From an uncultured Eubacteriales bacterium (GTDB lineage Bacteria; Bacillota; Clostridia; Oscillospirales; Oscillospiraceae), in assembly GCA_900554705.1 (NCBI GenBank), contig USIH01000092.1, forward strand, positions 1-8,628: DNA of 8,628 nt. Reading direction: 5' to 3'. Shown here piece after piece: positions 1 through 6,943 of the stretch. The stretch's first letter is position 1. Every line of letters starts with the position of its first letter. Below the pieces are notes generated by a model. It was not told the DNA's origin. It saw only the letters and a program-made list of their open reading frames with translations, and made no database searches. A program made the translations under genes and the position numbers.

Positions 1-2088
<2,088 letters not shown>

Positions 2089-2120
2089 CGCTGCCGCTCC
2101 TTTTTTCGTTCTATCACTTT

Positions 2121-2149
2121 ATAGTAGCATAATTCCTTACCCTCATCAA
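2121..2149 (-). promoter_or_regulatory. Sigma-A promoter of uvrA
   Basis: On the minus strand, TTGATG (2149-2144) and TACTAT (2126-2121) are separated by exactly 17 bases. The first matches TTGACA at 4 of 6 positions and the second resembles TATAAT. Transcription would start near 2114, leaving a leader of about 26 bases before the GTG start of uvrA. Confidence 0.65.
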
Positions 2150-2159
2150 CTGTTTTTTC

Positions 2160-2188
2160 TTGCCTTTTTTGTCGAAATAGGGTATGAT
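2160..2188 (+). promoter_or_regulatory. Sigma-A promoter, divergent from the uvrA promoter
   Basis: TTGCCT (2160-2165) and TATGAT (2183-2188) are 17 bases apart, inside an AT-rich patch that stands out in this GC-rich window. The predicted start is near 2195. The first possible products are a short RNA ending at 2316-2326, or a long leader for the histidine kinase that starts at 2528. Its -35 lies 10 bases from the -35 of the uvrA promoter on the other strand. Confidence 0.65.
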
Positions 2189-2194
2189 GGAAAG

Positions 2195-2326
2195 AGGAAG
2201 GACGCTTTTCCGTCCGACCGCAGCGTGACGGCACGTTCGCCCCGCGCCAAGATCGGATGCAGCTCCCACAAATTGCCATGTGCGCCGCCGCTTCCCCTTC
2301 CTGCGGGGGAGTTTTTGCTTCTTTTT
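2195..2326 (+). ncRNA. Candidate small RNA or attenuated 5' leader, family not recognised
   Basis: A good promoter (2160-2188) and an intrinsic terminator (2291-2316) frame a transcript of roughly 120-130 bases with no convincing reading frame. It opens with AGGAAGG (2195-2201), then a hairpin GGACG/CGTCC (2200-2204 with 2211-2215, loop of six), then a second hairpin AGCGTG/CACGTT with loop ACGG at about 2222-2237. AGGAAGG is perfectly complementary to CCTTCCT (2296-2302), which lies in the left arm and loop of the terminator. That pairing would exclude both the first hairpin and the terminator stem, so an antiterminator arrangement is possible. I compared it by eye with signal recognition particle RNA, 6S RNA, tmRNA, RNase P RNA and the common riboswitches and recognised none. 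It could be a free-standing small RNA or a regulated leader of the downstream kinase. Confidence 0.4.
2291..2316 (+). terminator. Intrinsic terminator inside the kinase leader
   Basis: CTTCCCC (2291-2297) pairs with GGGGGAG (2305-2311) around a seven-base loop, with one T-G wobble. Five T follow directly (2312-2316) and a second T5 run sits at 2322-2326. It lies about 200 bases upstream of the next start codon, so it ends a short RNA or attenuates readthrough into the kinase gene. Confidence 0.65.
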
Positions 2327-2527
2327 ACCTTTGCCTGCCCCCAGGATAGCGCGTTCTCTTCAAAAGCTCCCTCTGACGAGGGAGCTTCTGCGCATCCCGC
2401 GCTCTCGTTTTACGATCCTTTTCCTATCGTTTGCCCTACCGTTCACCCGCCCGCCTCTTGCTGTTCCGCGCACGGAAGGCTAATCCCTTCCCGTCGGGGA
2501 ACACTACAACAAAGGAGATGCTTAACA
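2327..2527 (+). other. Gene-free stretch upstream of the histidine kinase
   Basis: I see no coding region here. It holds the palindromic repeat at 2364-2387, two small 5-bp hairpins, TTCCG/CGGAA (2464-2477) and TTCCC/GGGAA (2488-2501), and the ribosome binding site AAAGGAG (2511-2517) of the kinase gene. I found no good promoter inside it. Expression of the kinase would therefore depend on readthrough from the promoter at 2160-2188, or on a promoter I cannot recognise. Confidence 0.5.
2364..2387. repeat. Small palindromic repeat, copy 1
   Basis: A perfect 10-bp inverted repeat, AAGCTCCCTC and GAGGGAGCTT, with loop TGAC. No T-run follows it on the plus strand, so it is not a convincing plus-strand terminator. 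Its core (GCTCCCTC/GAGGGAGC) recurs in the hairpin at 8542-8573, which suggests a dispersed intergenic element. Confidence 0.7.
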
Positions 2528-3574
2528 ATGGAACTAAAACATATGCTGGAGCTGGTTGACCAGCCCGCTTTTCTCACCGACGGCGAGACGGTCGTCTGGC
2601 GCAATCGCGCCGCGCGCCAGCTTGTGCTGGACGGACACCGCGTCTCGTCGCTGCTCGGCGGCACGCTGCCAACGGAGACGACACGCCTGACCGTCACGCT
2701 CCCGTCGGGCGCTTACGAGGCGACCGTAGAGCCATGCGGGGAGCAGACGCTTTTCCTGCTGTCCAAGCCGGCCGAGCCGGATACGGAGGCGGGCAGCGCC
2801 TGCCTCTGGGTCTCCGCCCTGCTGCGAAGCACGCTGCATGACATGACGTCCGTGACTGCCCCGCTGTTTGACGCGGCGCAGGGCGAGCCGCAGGCGGAGA
2901 AGGCCGCCTGCGCGGTCAACCACGCGATCTATCGCCTGCTCCGACTGAGCATCCAGTTGGCCGACGGCAGCCGACTGCTTACCGACGGCGATCCGACGCA
3001 CCGCACCGCGCTTGATCTGCGCGCGTGGGCGGAGGACTTTGCCGCGCACGCGTCGCCCTTGGTCGAGTCGCTGGGGATGCGCCTGCGCTGCGAGCTGCCG
3101 CGCAAGCCGCTTCCCGTGCACGCCGACGGCGCGCTGCTCGAACGCGCAATGTACAACCTGCTGGCAAACGCCCTGAAGCATATGTCCGCCGGCGGCACGG
3201 TGACGCTTCGTGTCTATCCGGAAAGGGAGCAGTGCGTCATGCAGCTGATCGACGACGGCTCGGGGCTTGCGCCGGAGATCCTTTCCGTCCTGTTTTCTCA
3301 CAAGGGTGAGGTCACACCGGAGAGCGGCATGATCGGCCTCGGGGCGGCGCTTGCACAGCGCATTGCGGCGCTGCACGGGGGGCAGCTGCGCATTGCGCCG
3401 CGCACGGACGCACAGGGCGTGGTCGCCACCTTCTCCCTGAGCACCCGACCGCTGACGCTTTCGCTGCACGACTGCGCGCTGCACGTCGATCACTACACGG
3501 GGCGCGACCATGGGCTGACGGAGCTTTCCACGGTGCTGCCCAGCCGCGAGTTTGACCCGATGCAGGTGGAGTGA
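2528..3574 (+). CDS. Soluble sensor histidine kinase (PAS-like input, HATPase domain), orphan
   Basis: A 348-residue protein that should autophosphorylate on histidine and pass phosphate to an unknown receiver. Residues 1-80 look like a degenerate PAS sensor, with [18 protein letters not shown] fitting the usual PAS start. A probable dimerisation/phospho-acceptor helix holds His104 (LRSTLHDM), followed by a helical segment at 125-150. The ATPase domain is clear: N box with Asn210 and Asn214 (NLLANALKH), G1 box Asp242-x-Gly244-x-Gly246, and G2 box around Gly270-Leu-Gly272. There is no signal peptide or membrane helix, so it should be cytoplasmic. A 38-residue tail (311-348) rich in His, Asp and Cys follows the ATPase. 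The ATG at 2528 was chosen for AAAGGAG 10 bases upstream; the frame stays open to 1955 but that part is uvrA antisense and leader. No response regulator is adjacent. The phospho-histidine assignment is less certain than the ATPase domain. Confidence 0.85.
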   Translation: MELKHMLELVDQPAFLTDGETVVWRNRAARQLVLDGHRVSSLLGGTLPTETTRLTVTLPSGAYEATVEPCGEQTLFLLSKPAEPDTEAGSACLWVSALLRSTLHDMTSVTAPLFDAAQGEPQAEKAACAVNHAIYRLLRLSIQLADGSRLLTDGDPTHRTALDLRAWAEDFAAHASPLVESLGMRLRCELPRKPLPVHADGALLERAMYNLLANALKHMSAGGTVTLRVYPEREQCVMQLIDDGSGLAPEILSVLFSHKGEVTPESGMIGLGAALAQRIAALHGGQLRIAPRTDAQGVVATFSLSTRPLTLSLHDCALHVDHYTGRDHGLTELSTVLPSREFDPMQVE

Positions 3575-3590
3575 CGCGGCTTTTTATCAG

Positions 3591-3619
3591 GTATATTTTC
3601 CGATTCCCCGCCGTATATA
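3591..3619 (+). promoter_or_regulatory. Possible sigma-E-like promoter ahead of yabP
   Basis: GTATATT (3591-3597) resembles the sigma-E -35 element. After a 14-base spacer, CGTATATA (3612-3619) partly fits the -10 consensus CATACAnT. In Bacillus subtilis yabP and yabQ belong to the sigma-E regulon, which motivates the call. Against it, the predicted start near 3626 falls on the ribosome binding site, leaving almost no leader. Confidence 0.3.
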
Positions 3620-3638
3620 TAGGGCGGAGGGATGGACG

Positions 3639-3908
3639 ATGGCAAACGAACCCAAGCAGCCGCATGAGCTGCATCTGGACGGCAGGACGCACTTGCGCAT
3701 CACCGGCGTGGGCGAGGTGGAGAGCTTTGACGAAGAGACGGTCGCCCTGCACACGGCGCAGGGGGTTCTGGTCGTCCGCGGCGAGGGACTGAAGCTCAAG
3801 ACGCTGTCCATCGACGGCGGGCAGGTCGCCGTGGACGGACGCGTGGATGCGCTGTCCTATGAGGAGGCGCAGAAGGGCGGCGGCTTCTTCCGGCGTCTGT
3901 TCGGATGA
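3639..3908 (+). CDS. yabP: YabP family sporulation protein
   Basis: An 89-residue protein of the YabP family, needed for spore formation in Bacillus and part of the mother-cell programme. The conserved beta-rich core is plain: HELHLDGRTHLRITGVGEV, then ESFDEETVALHTAQG (28-42), VVRGEGLKLKTLSIDGG, and VAVDGRVDALSYEE near the end. Length agrees with clostridial YabP. The start ATG at 3639 has GGAGGG 7 bases upstream; the frame is open back to 3552 but the added residues are not family-like. It follows the kinase by 64 bases with no terminator between. Its stop overlaps the yabQ start as ATGA, so translation of the two is probably coupled. The usual upstream neighbour in Bacillus, yabO, is absent here. 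Confidence 0.93.
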   Translation: MANEPKQPHELHLDGRTHLRITGVGEVESFDEETVALHTAQGVLVVRGEGLKLKTLSIDGGQVAVDGRVDALSYEEAQKGGGFFRRLFG

Positions 3909-4534
3909 CGCATTCGATCTGGCTCCAGAGCCGCCAGCTCCTCTTTGCCCTTGCGCTCGGGATGGGCTACGGCGTTCTTTACGACCTGCTGCGCGGCCTG
4001 CGGCGCAGCGGAAAGTGGCTGACGCCCCTGCTGGATCTCCTCTATGCGCTGACGGTGCTGGCGGGCAATCTGCTCTTCGCGCTTCACGTCGGCGGCGGGG
4101 AGTACCGCCTGTTCGCCTTCTGCGCGGGCTGCGCGGGCGCGGCGCTGTGGTTCCTTTCCGGCAGCCGCCTGCTGCTGCCCGTGTTCTGCTTTTTTTGGCG
4201 ATGCGTCGCCTTTCCCGCGCGGTGCTTGGCCGCAGGAAGTAAAAAAATTCTAAAAAAATCAGCAAAAAATGTAAAAAAACTCTTTTCAAGCGTAAAAAAA
4301 TCGGTTACAATAAGAAGAACGCACCGCCATACGCGGCGAACGACTGTTTCGGAGGAGAAAAACGATGCGTCTGCGCAAATCGTCACTCATTACAAAGCTC
4401 ATCATCCTGACCGTCATGATCTACGCGATCGTCACCATCGTGGCGCAGCAGCCGAAGATCGAGGCGCTGAACGCCGAGGCGGAGGACTACCGTCAGCAGA
4501 TCGCCGCCATCGAGCGCGAAAATCTGGAGCTTGA
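3905..4534 (+). CDS. yabQ: YabQ spore cortex protein, with a doubtful C-terminal extension into divIC
   Basis: YabQ is a membrane protein needed for spore cortex formation. The N-terminal half is convincing: QSRQLLFALALGMGYGVLYDLLRG (helix at about 10-31), a second helix at about 41-61 and a third at about 68-92, followed by FFWRCVAFPAR and a lysine-rich tail KKILKKSAKNVKKLFSSVKK (113-132). Beyond about residue 135 the frame stays open for 75 further codons and overlaps divIC by 170 bases; that part reads like an out-of-frame shadow (many Arg, His, Asp) and is probably not genuine YabQ. Five A-runs of six or seven bases encode the lysine tail. Loss of a single A in the last run (4294-4300) would end the protein at TAA 4311-4313 with a natural-looking tail, so an assembly indel, slippage or a real mutation is possible. 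Start ATG overlaps the yabP stop by 4 bases. Confidence 0.85.
   Translation: MTHSIWLQSRQLLFALALGMGYGVLYDLLRGLRRSGKWLTPLLDLLYALTVLAGNLLFALHVGGGEYRLFAFCAGCAGAALWFLSGSRLLLPVFCFFWRCVAFPARCLAAGSKKILKKSAKNVKKLFSSVKKSVTIRRTHRHTRRTTVSEEKNDASAQIVTHYKAHHPDRHDLRDRHHRGAAAEDRGAERRGGGLPSADRRHRARKSGA
4241..4300 (+). other. Helically phased A-tracts, probable curved DNA upstream of divIC
   Basis: A-tracts begin at 4241 (A7), 4252 (A7), 4264 (A6), 4273 (A7) and 4294 (A7), with a T4 tract at 4283-4286 filling the gap. From first to last is 53 bases for five helical turns, about 10.6 bases per turn, the spacing known to bend DNA. The tracts use AAA for nearly every lysine of the yabQ tail, while AAG is common in neighbouring genes, which suggests selection on the DNA itself. 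They lie directly at and upstream of the candidate divIC promoter. Confidence 0.6.
4283..4311 (+). promoter_or_regulatory. Candidate internal sigma-A promoter for divIC
   Basis: TTTTCA (4283-4288) and TACAAT (4306-4311) are 17 bases apart; the -35 matches 4 of 6 and the -10 matches 5 of 6 consensus bases. The start would fall near 4318, about 47 bases before the divIC ATG. A-tracts upstream could act as an UP element. A separate vegetative promoter makes sense because divIC is needed in growth whereas yabP and yabQ are sporulation genes. Confidence 0.5.
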
Positions 4535-4643
4535 GGAGAAGATCCAGACGCAGGGCACGGATGAATCGGTCATCGCCATCGCGCGCGAGCGCCTGAACAT
4601 GGTCTTCAACGGCGAGATCCAGTTCATCGACAGCGGAAAATAA
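4365..4643 (+). CDS. divIC: DivIC/FtsB-type septum formation initiator
   Basis: A 92-residue bitopic membrane protein of the divisome, expected to bind FtsL and DivIB/FtsQ at the septum. It shows the family plan: short basic cytoplasmic N-terminus (MRLRKSS), one membrane helix at about 9-27 (LITKLIILTVMIYAIVTIV), an extracellular coiled coil at about 30-62 (IEALNAEAEDYRQQIAAIE with heptad spacing), then the conserved IARERLNMV motif (71-80). The start is supported by GGAGGAG 7 bases upstream. Position between yabQ and yabR is the conserved Firmicutes order. The yabQ open frame runs over its first 170 bases in another frame; divIC is clearly the genuine product there. Confidence 0.94.
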   Translation: MRLRKSSLITKLIILTVMIYAIVTIVAQQPKIEALNAEAEDYRQQIAAIERENLELEEKIQTQGTDESVIAIARERLNMVFNGEIQFIDSGK

Positions 4644-4663
4644 CGGAGGAACAAACGGCATTT

Positions 4664-5116
4664 ATGGAGGAGCTTAAAGTCGGCACGATACAAAAAGGAA
4701 CCGTCCGATCCATTGCGAAATACGGCGCGTTCGTCGACCTTTCGGGCGGCTCGAGAGGGCTTGTCCACATTTCCGAGATCTCCGATTCTTACGTCGCGGA
4801 CGTCAGTTCGTTCCTGACCGTGGGGCAGGAAGTCACGGTGAAGGTCATCAGTCTGGAGAGCGGCAAGGTCGGCCTTTCCATCAAGCAGGCGGAGCGCACC
4901 GCAGCCGCGCCGGAAAAGCACGCGCCCGAGCGGCAGGCGGAACGCCGCGCACCCGAAAAGCGCAAAAAAGACGAGCGCGGCCGCTTCAAGCCCGCTCCGC
5001 CTAAGCCGGAGCCTGCGACGTTTGAAGAGAAGCTCAAGCAGTTCATGTCCGATTCCGACCGGAAACTGTCCGGCTGCCGCCACTACGAACATATCACGCG
5101 CTCCCGCAAGCGCTGA
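4664..5116 (+). CDS. yabR: S1-domain RNA-binding protein, YabR-like
   Basis: A 150-residue cytoplasmic protein with one S1 RNA-binding domain at about residues 5-76: VGTIQKGTVRSIAKYGAFVDL, GLVHISEIS, VGQEVTVKVISLESGKVGLSIK. A long basic, proline- and lysine-rich linker (about 77-115) follows, then a short conserved-looking end, FEEKLKQFMSDSDRKLS, as in the YabR/general stress protein 13 group. These proteins associate with RNA or ribosomes; the exact role is not firmly known. GGAGGA lies 13 bases before the ATG, rather far, but no better in-frame start is present. It follows divIC by 20 bases and is the last gene before a strong terminator, so it probably ends the operon. The downstream spoIIE and tilS of Bacillus are not present. 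Confidence 0.9.
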   Translation: MEELKVGTIQKGTVRSIAKYGAFVDLSGGSRGLVHISEISDSYVADVSSFLTVGQEVTVKVISLESGKVGLSIKQAERTAAAPEKHAPERQAERRAPEKRKKDERGRFKPAPPKPEPATFEEKLKQFMSDSDRKLSGCRHYEHITRSRKR

Positions 5117-5164
5117 CGCCGCTTCGCGCCCCGTGCGCGTTCGGCCGTGTACTTTTGACGAAAC

Positions 5165-5191
5165 GCGCCCCATTTTTCGGGGCGCTTTTTT
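5165..5191 (+). terminator. Intrinsic terminator after yabR
   Basis: A perfect 7-bp stem GCGCCCC/GGGGCGC (5165-5171 with 5179-5185) with a seven-base loop, followed by six T (5186-5191). It is the strongest terminator in the window. Its T-run ends just two bases before the GGAGG (5194-5198) of the next gene, so it sits inside the leader of the dehydrogenase gene. The 48 bases between yabR and the hairpin show nothing else. Confidence 0.85.
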
Positions 5192-5203
5192 ACGGAGGTT
5201 TTT

Positions 5204-5899
5204 ATGCAGGTTTTGATCACCGGCGGAAGCCGCGGCATCGGCGCGGCCGCCGTCCGCGCTTTTTGCGCCGCGGGCGACAGCGTCGCCTTTTTTTATGAGA
5301 AAAACGAAGCGGCGGCGATGGCCGTCGCGCGCGAGACAGGAGCGACGGCCGTCGCCTGCGATGTCGCCGACGGCGAGGCCGTGCTGCGTGCGGTGCAGGA
5401 TCTCCCGCCGGTGGAGCTGCTGATCAACAACGCGGCGCTTTCCCACTACGGCCTGATCTCCCAGATCGACGAGGCGACGTGGCAGCGCCTTTTTGCCGTC
5501 AACGTCGGCGGCGTCTACCACTGTGTGCGTGCCGTCCTTCCCGCGATGCTCCATCGGCAGAGCGGGTGCATCCTGAACGTGGCGTCCATGTGGGGACAGG
5601 TCGGCGCGTCGTGCGAGGCCGCCTATTCGGCGACGAAGGGCGCCGTCATCGCTCTGACCAAGGCGCTGGCGCAGGAGCTGGCGCCCAGCTCCATTCGCGT
5701 CAACTGCGTCTCGCCCGGGGTCATCCGCACGCAGATGGTCACGCAGCTCGGCGAGCAGACGCTCGATATGCTGGCGCAGGAGACGCCGCTCGGACGGCTC
5801 GGCGAACCGGAGGACGTGGCGCAGGCGCTGCTGTATCTGGCGCGCGCGCCGTTTGTGACGGGGCAGAACCTTGCGGTCAACGGCGGCTTTGTGGTTTAG
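5204..5899 (+). CDS. Short-chain dehydrogenase/reductase, FabG-like
   Basis: A 231-residue classical SDR, a cytoplasmic NAD(P)H-dependent oxidoreductase. The Rossmann cofactor loop TGGSRGIG occupies residues 6-13, CDV (52-54) caps the adenine pocket, and INNAA is at 74-78. The catalytic set is complete: Asn100, Ser128, Tyr141 and Lys145 (YSATKGA). The PGVIRTQM segment (171-178) and the closing VTGQNLAVNGGFV match 3-oxoacyl-ACP reductases. Ser9-Arg10 in the loop suggests a preference for NADPH. Similarity to FabG does not prove a fatty-acid role: no other fatty-acid gene is nearby and the protein is slightly short for FabG (usually about 245). ATG at 5204 has CGGAGG 5 bases upstream. I saw no promoter of its own, so it may be transcribed by readthrough of the preceding terminator. 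Confidence 0.92.
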   Translation: MQVLITGGSRGIGAAAVRAFCAAGDSVAFFYEKNEAAAMAVARETGATAVACDVADGEAVLRAVQDLPPVELLINNAALSHYGLISQIDEATWQRLFAVNVGGVYHCVRAVLPAMLHRQSGCILNVASMWGQVGASCEAAYSATKGAVIALTKALAQELAPSSIRVNCVSPGVIRTQMVTQLGEQTLDMLAQETPLGRLGEPEDVAQALLYLARAPFVTGQNLAVNGGFVV

Positions 5900-5924
5900 C
5901 ACGGGCGCGGTCACAAGATATGGG

Positions 5925-5944
5925 GGCGTTCCAAAAATGACGCC
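5925..5944 (+). terminator. Weak hairpin after the dehydrogenase gene
   Basis: GGCGT (5925-5929) pairs with ACGCC (5940-5944), extended by one T-G wobble, around an eight-base loop. The tail is poor in T at first (GAAATTT), so termination would be inefficient. No better terminator lies between 5900 and the promoter at 5978. Confidence 0.25.
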
Positions 5945-5977
5945 GAAATTTCTCCGTTTTTCTGTCGGACGCCGCCC

Positions 5978-6006
5978 TTGCCGCGTTTTTCGCGCTGTGG
6001 TATAAT
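5978..6006 (+). promoter_or_regulatory. Sigma-A promoter of the replication operon
   Basis: TTGCCG (5978-5983), a 17-base spacer and a perfect TATAAT (6001-6006) preceded by TGG, which makes it an extended -10. The start would be near 6013, some 28 bases before the ATG at 6041. It is the best promoter match in the window and should drive the three genes that follow. Confidence 0.8.
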
Positions 6007-6040
6007 AGTCGGGCTATCCCAAAAGAAAAGAGAGACGATC

Positions 6041-6943
6041 ATGCAGAGCGTAACGCTGACAAGTGAAGAACTGCGCAAGCTGCTTTCCTGCGGCCTGAGC
6101 GACGCGGTGGCGCTCTACCTCTACCGCGCCAGCGGTGCGCCGCTGGAGACGGCGCTGGACAGCCTGCATTTTACCGTGCCGCGCATGGTCGCGGCGACCG
6201 ACTGCCTGCGGCAGCTTGCCCTCTGGGCGCCGAAAGAGCCGCCGCGCACCGAGCCGGAGCGTCCGGTCTATACCGAGGCGGACGTGCGCCGCGCGACGAC
6301 CGACTGCGGCGGCGCCTTTTCCAAACTTGTGGGCGAGGCACAGCGCCGGTTGGGACGCACCCTCTCCACGGAGGAGCTGAAGACCCTCCTGTCCTTCCTT
6401 GACTATCTGCGGCTTCCCACGGAGGTGGTGGGACTGCTGCTGTCTTACTGCATGGAGCGCAGCCGCCGCCGCGAGCAGCGCGCGCCGTCCATGCGCACCA
6501 TTGAAAAAGAGGCCTACCGCTGGGCGGACGAAGGCATCGACACGCTTGAGGCCGCAAGCTACTATGTGCAGACGCAGCTTGCCCTGCAAAGCCGTGTACA
6601 GCGGCTGCGCCTTGCCTTGCAGATCGACCAGCGCCGCCTGACACCGGCCGAGGAGCAGTACCTCACCGCGTGGCTCTCCATGGGCTTTTCGGAAGAGGCG
6701 ATCTGCCTTGCCTATGAGAAGACCTGTCTGAACACCGGCGGCCTGAAGTGGAACTACATGAACTCGATCATCAAAAGCTGGCATACACAGGGGCTGCACA
6801 CCCCGCAGGAGATCCGGCAGGGCGACAAGAAGCGCGCCGCCGCACCGCAAGGACGGCAGTCTTCGCTCTCCCCGCTGGCAAAGCGCGCCGTGCAGCGCAC
6901 CCTGAACGCCAACGGAAAGGACGGCAGCGATGGCATACAGTGA
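6041..6943 (+). CDS. DnaD-domain replication protein (apparent tandem DnaD C-domains)
   Basis: A 300-residue protein of the DnaD/DnaB primosome family, which bridges origin or fork DNA to the helicase loader. The N-terminal 85 residues look like a divergent winged-helix region (LTSEELRKLLSCGLSDAVAL, then a helix PRMVAATDCLRQL). A first DnaD-like helical domain covers about 92-170 (LGRTLSTEELKTLLSFLDYL...YRWADEGI). A second covers about 195-250 and ends in the typical LKWNYMNSIIKSW (235-247), the aromatic/Trp motif of DnaD C-domains. The last 50 residues are basic and probably disordered, as in DNA-binding DnaD tails. ATG 6041 was chosen; the frame is open upstream but only from a TTG that overlaps the -35 element. 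The ribosome binding site (AAGAGAGA) is weak. Its end overlaps the helicase loader gene by 14 bases, which supports a shared function. Confidence 0.87.
   Translation: MQSVTLTSEELRKLLSCGLSDAVALYLYRASGAPLETALDSLHFTVPRMVAATDCLRQLALWAPKEPPRTEPERPVYTEADVRRATTDCGGAFSKLVGEAQRRLGRTLSTEELKTLLSFLDYLRLPTEVVGLLLSYCMERSRRREQRAPSMRTIEKEAYRWADEGIDTLEAASYYVQTQLALQSRVQRLRLALQIDQRRLTPAEEQYLTAWLSMGFSEEAICLAYEKTCLNTGGLKWNYMNSIIKSWHTQGLHTPQEIRQGDKKRAAAPQGRQSSLSPLAKRAVQRTLNANGKDGSDGIQ

Noticed and set aside
2089..2200. LexA (SOS) operator for uvrA
   Set aside because: I looked for a GAAC-N4-GTTC type box on both strands upstream of uvrA and found none; a divergent operator cannot be excluded.
2257..2349. A 30-codon open frame starting at ATG 2257 inside the leader
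   Set aside because: No adequate ribosome binding site, the frame spans the terminator, and the sequence is unlike a leader peptide with regulatory codons.
2534..3511. A 325-codon open frame on the minus strand opposite the kinase gene
   Set aside because: It is a shadow produced by the high GC content of the kinase codons: rich in Arg, Ala and Gln, no domain motifs, no ribosome binding site, while the plus strand encodes clear N and G boxes.
4493..5914. A 473-codon minus-strand open frame across divIC, yabR and the dehydrogenase
   Set aside because: It crosses three well-supported plus-strand genes and a strong terminator, has no recognisable domain, and shows Arg/His/Asp-rich shadow composition.
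5978..6040. Upstream TTG start for the DnaD gene
   Set aside because: It coincides with the -35 element and lies before the predicted transcription start; ATG 6041 fits better.
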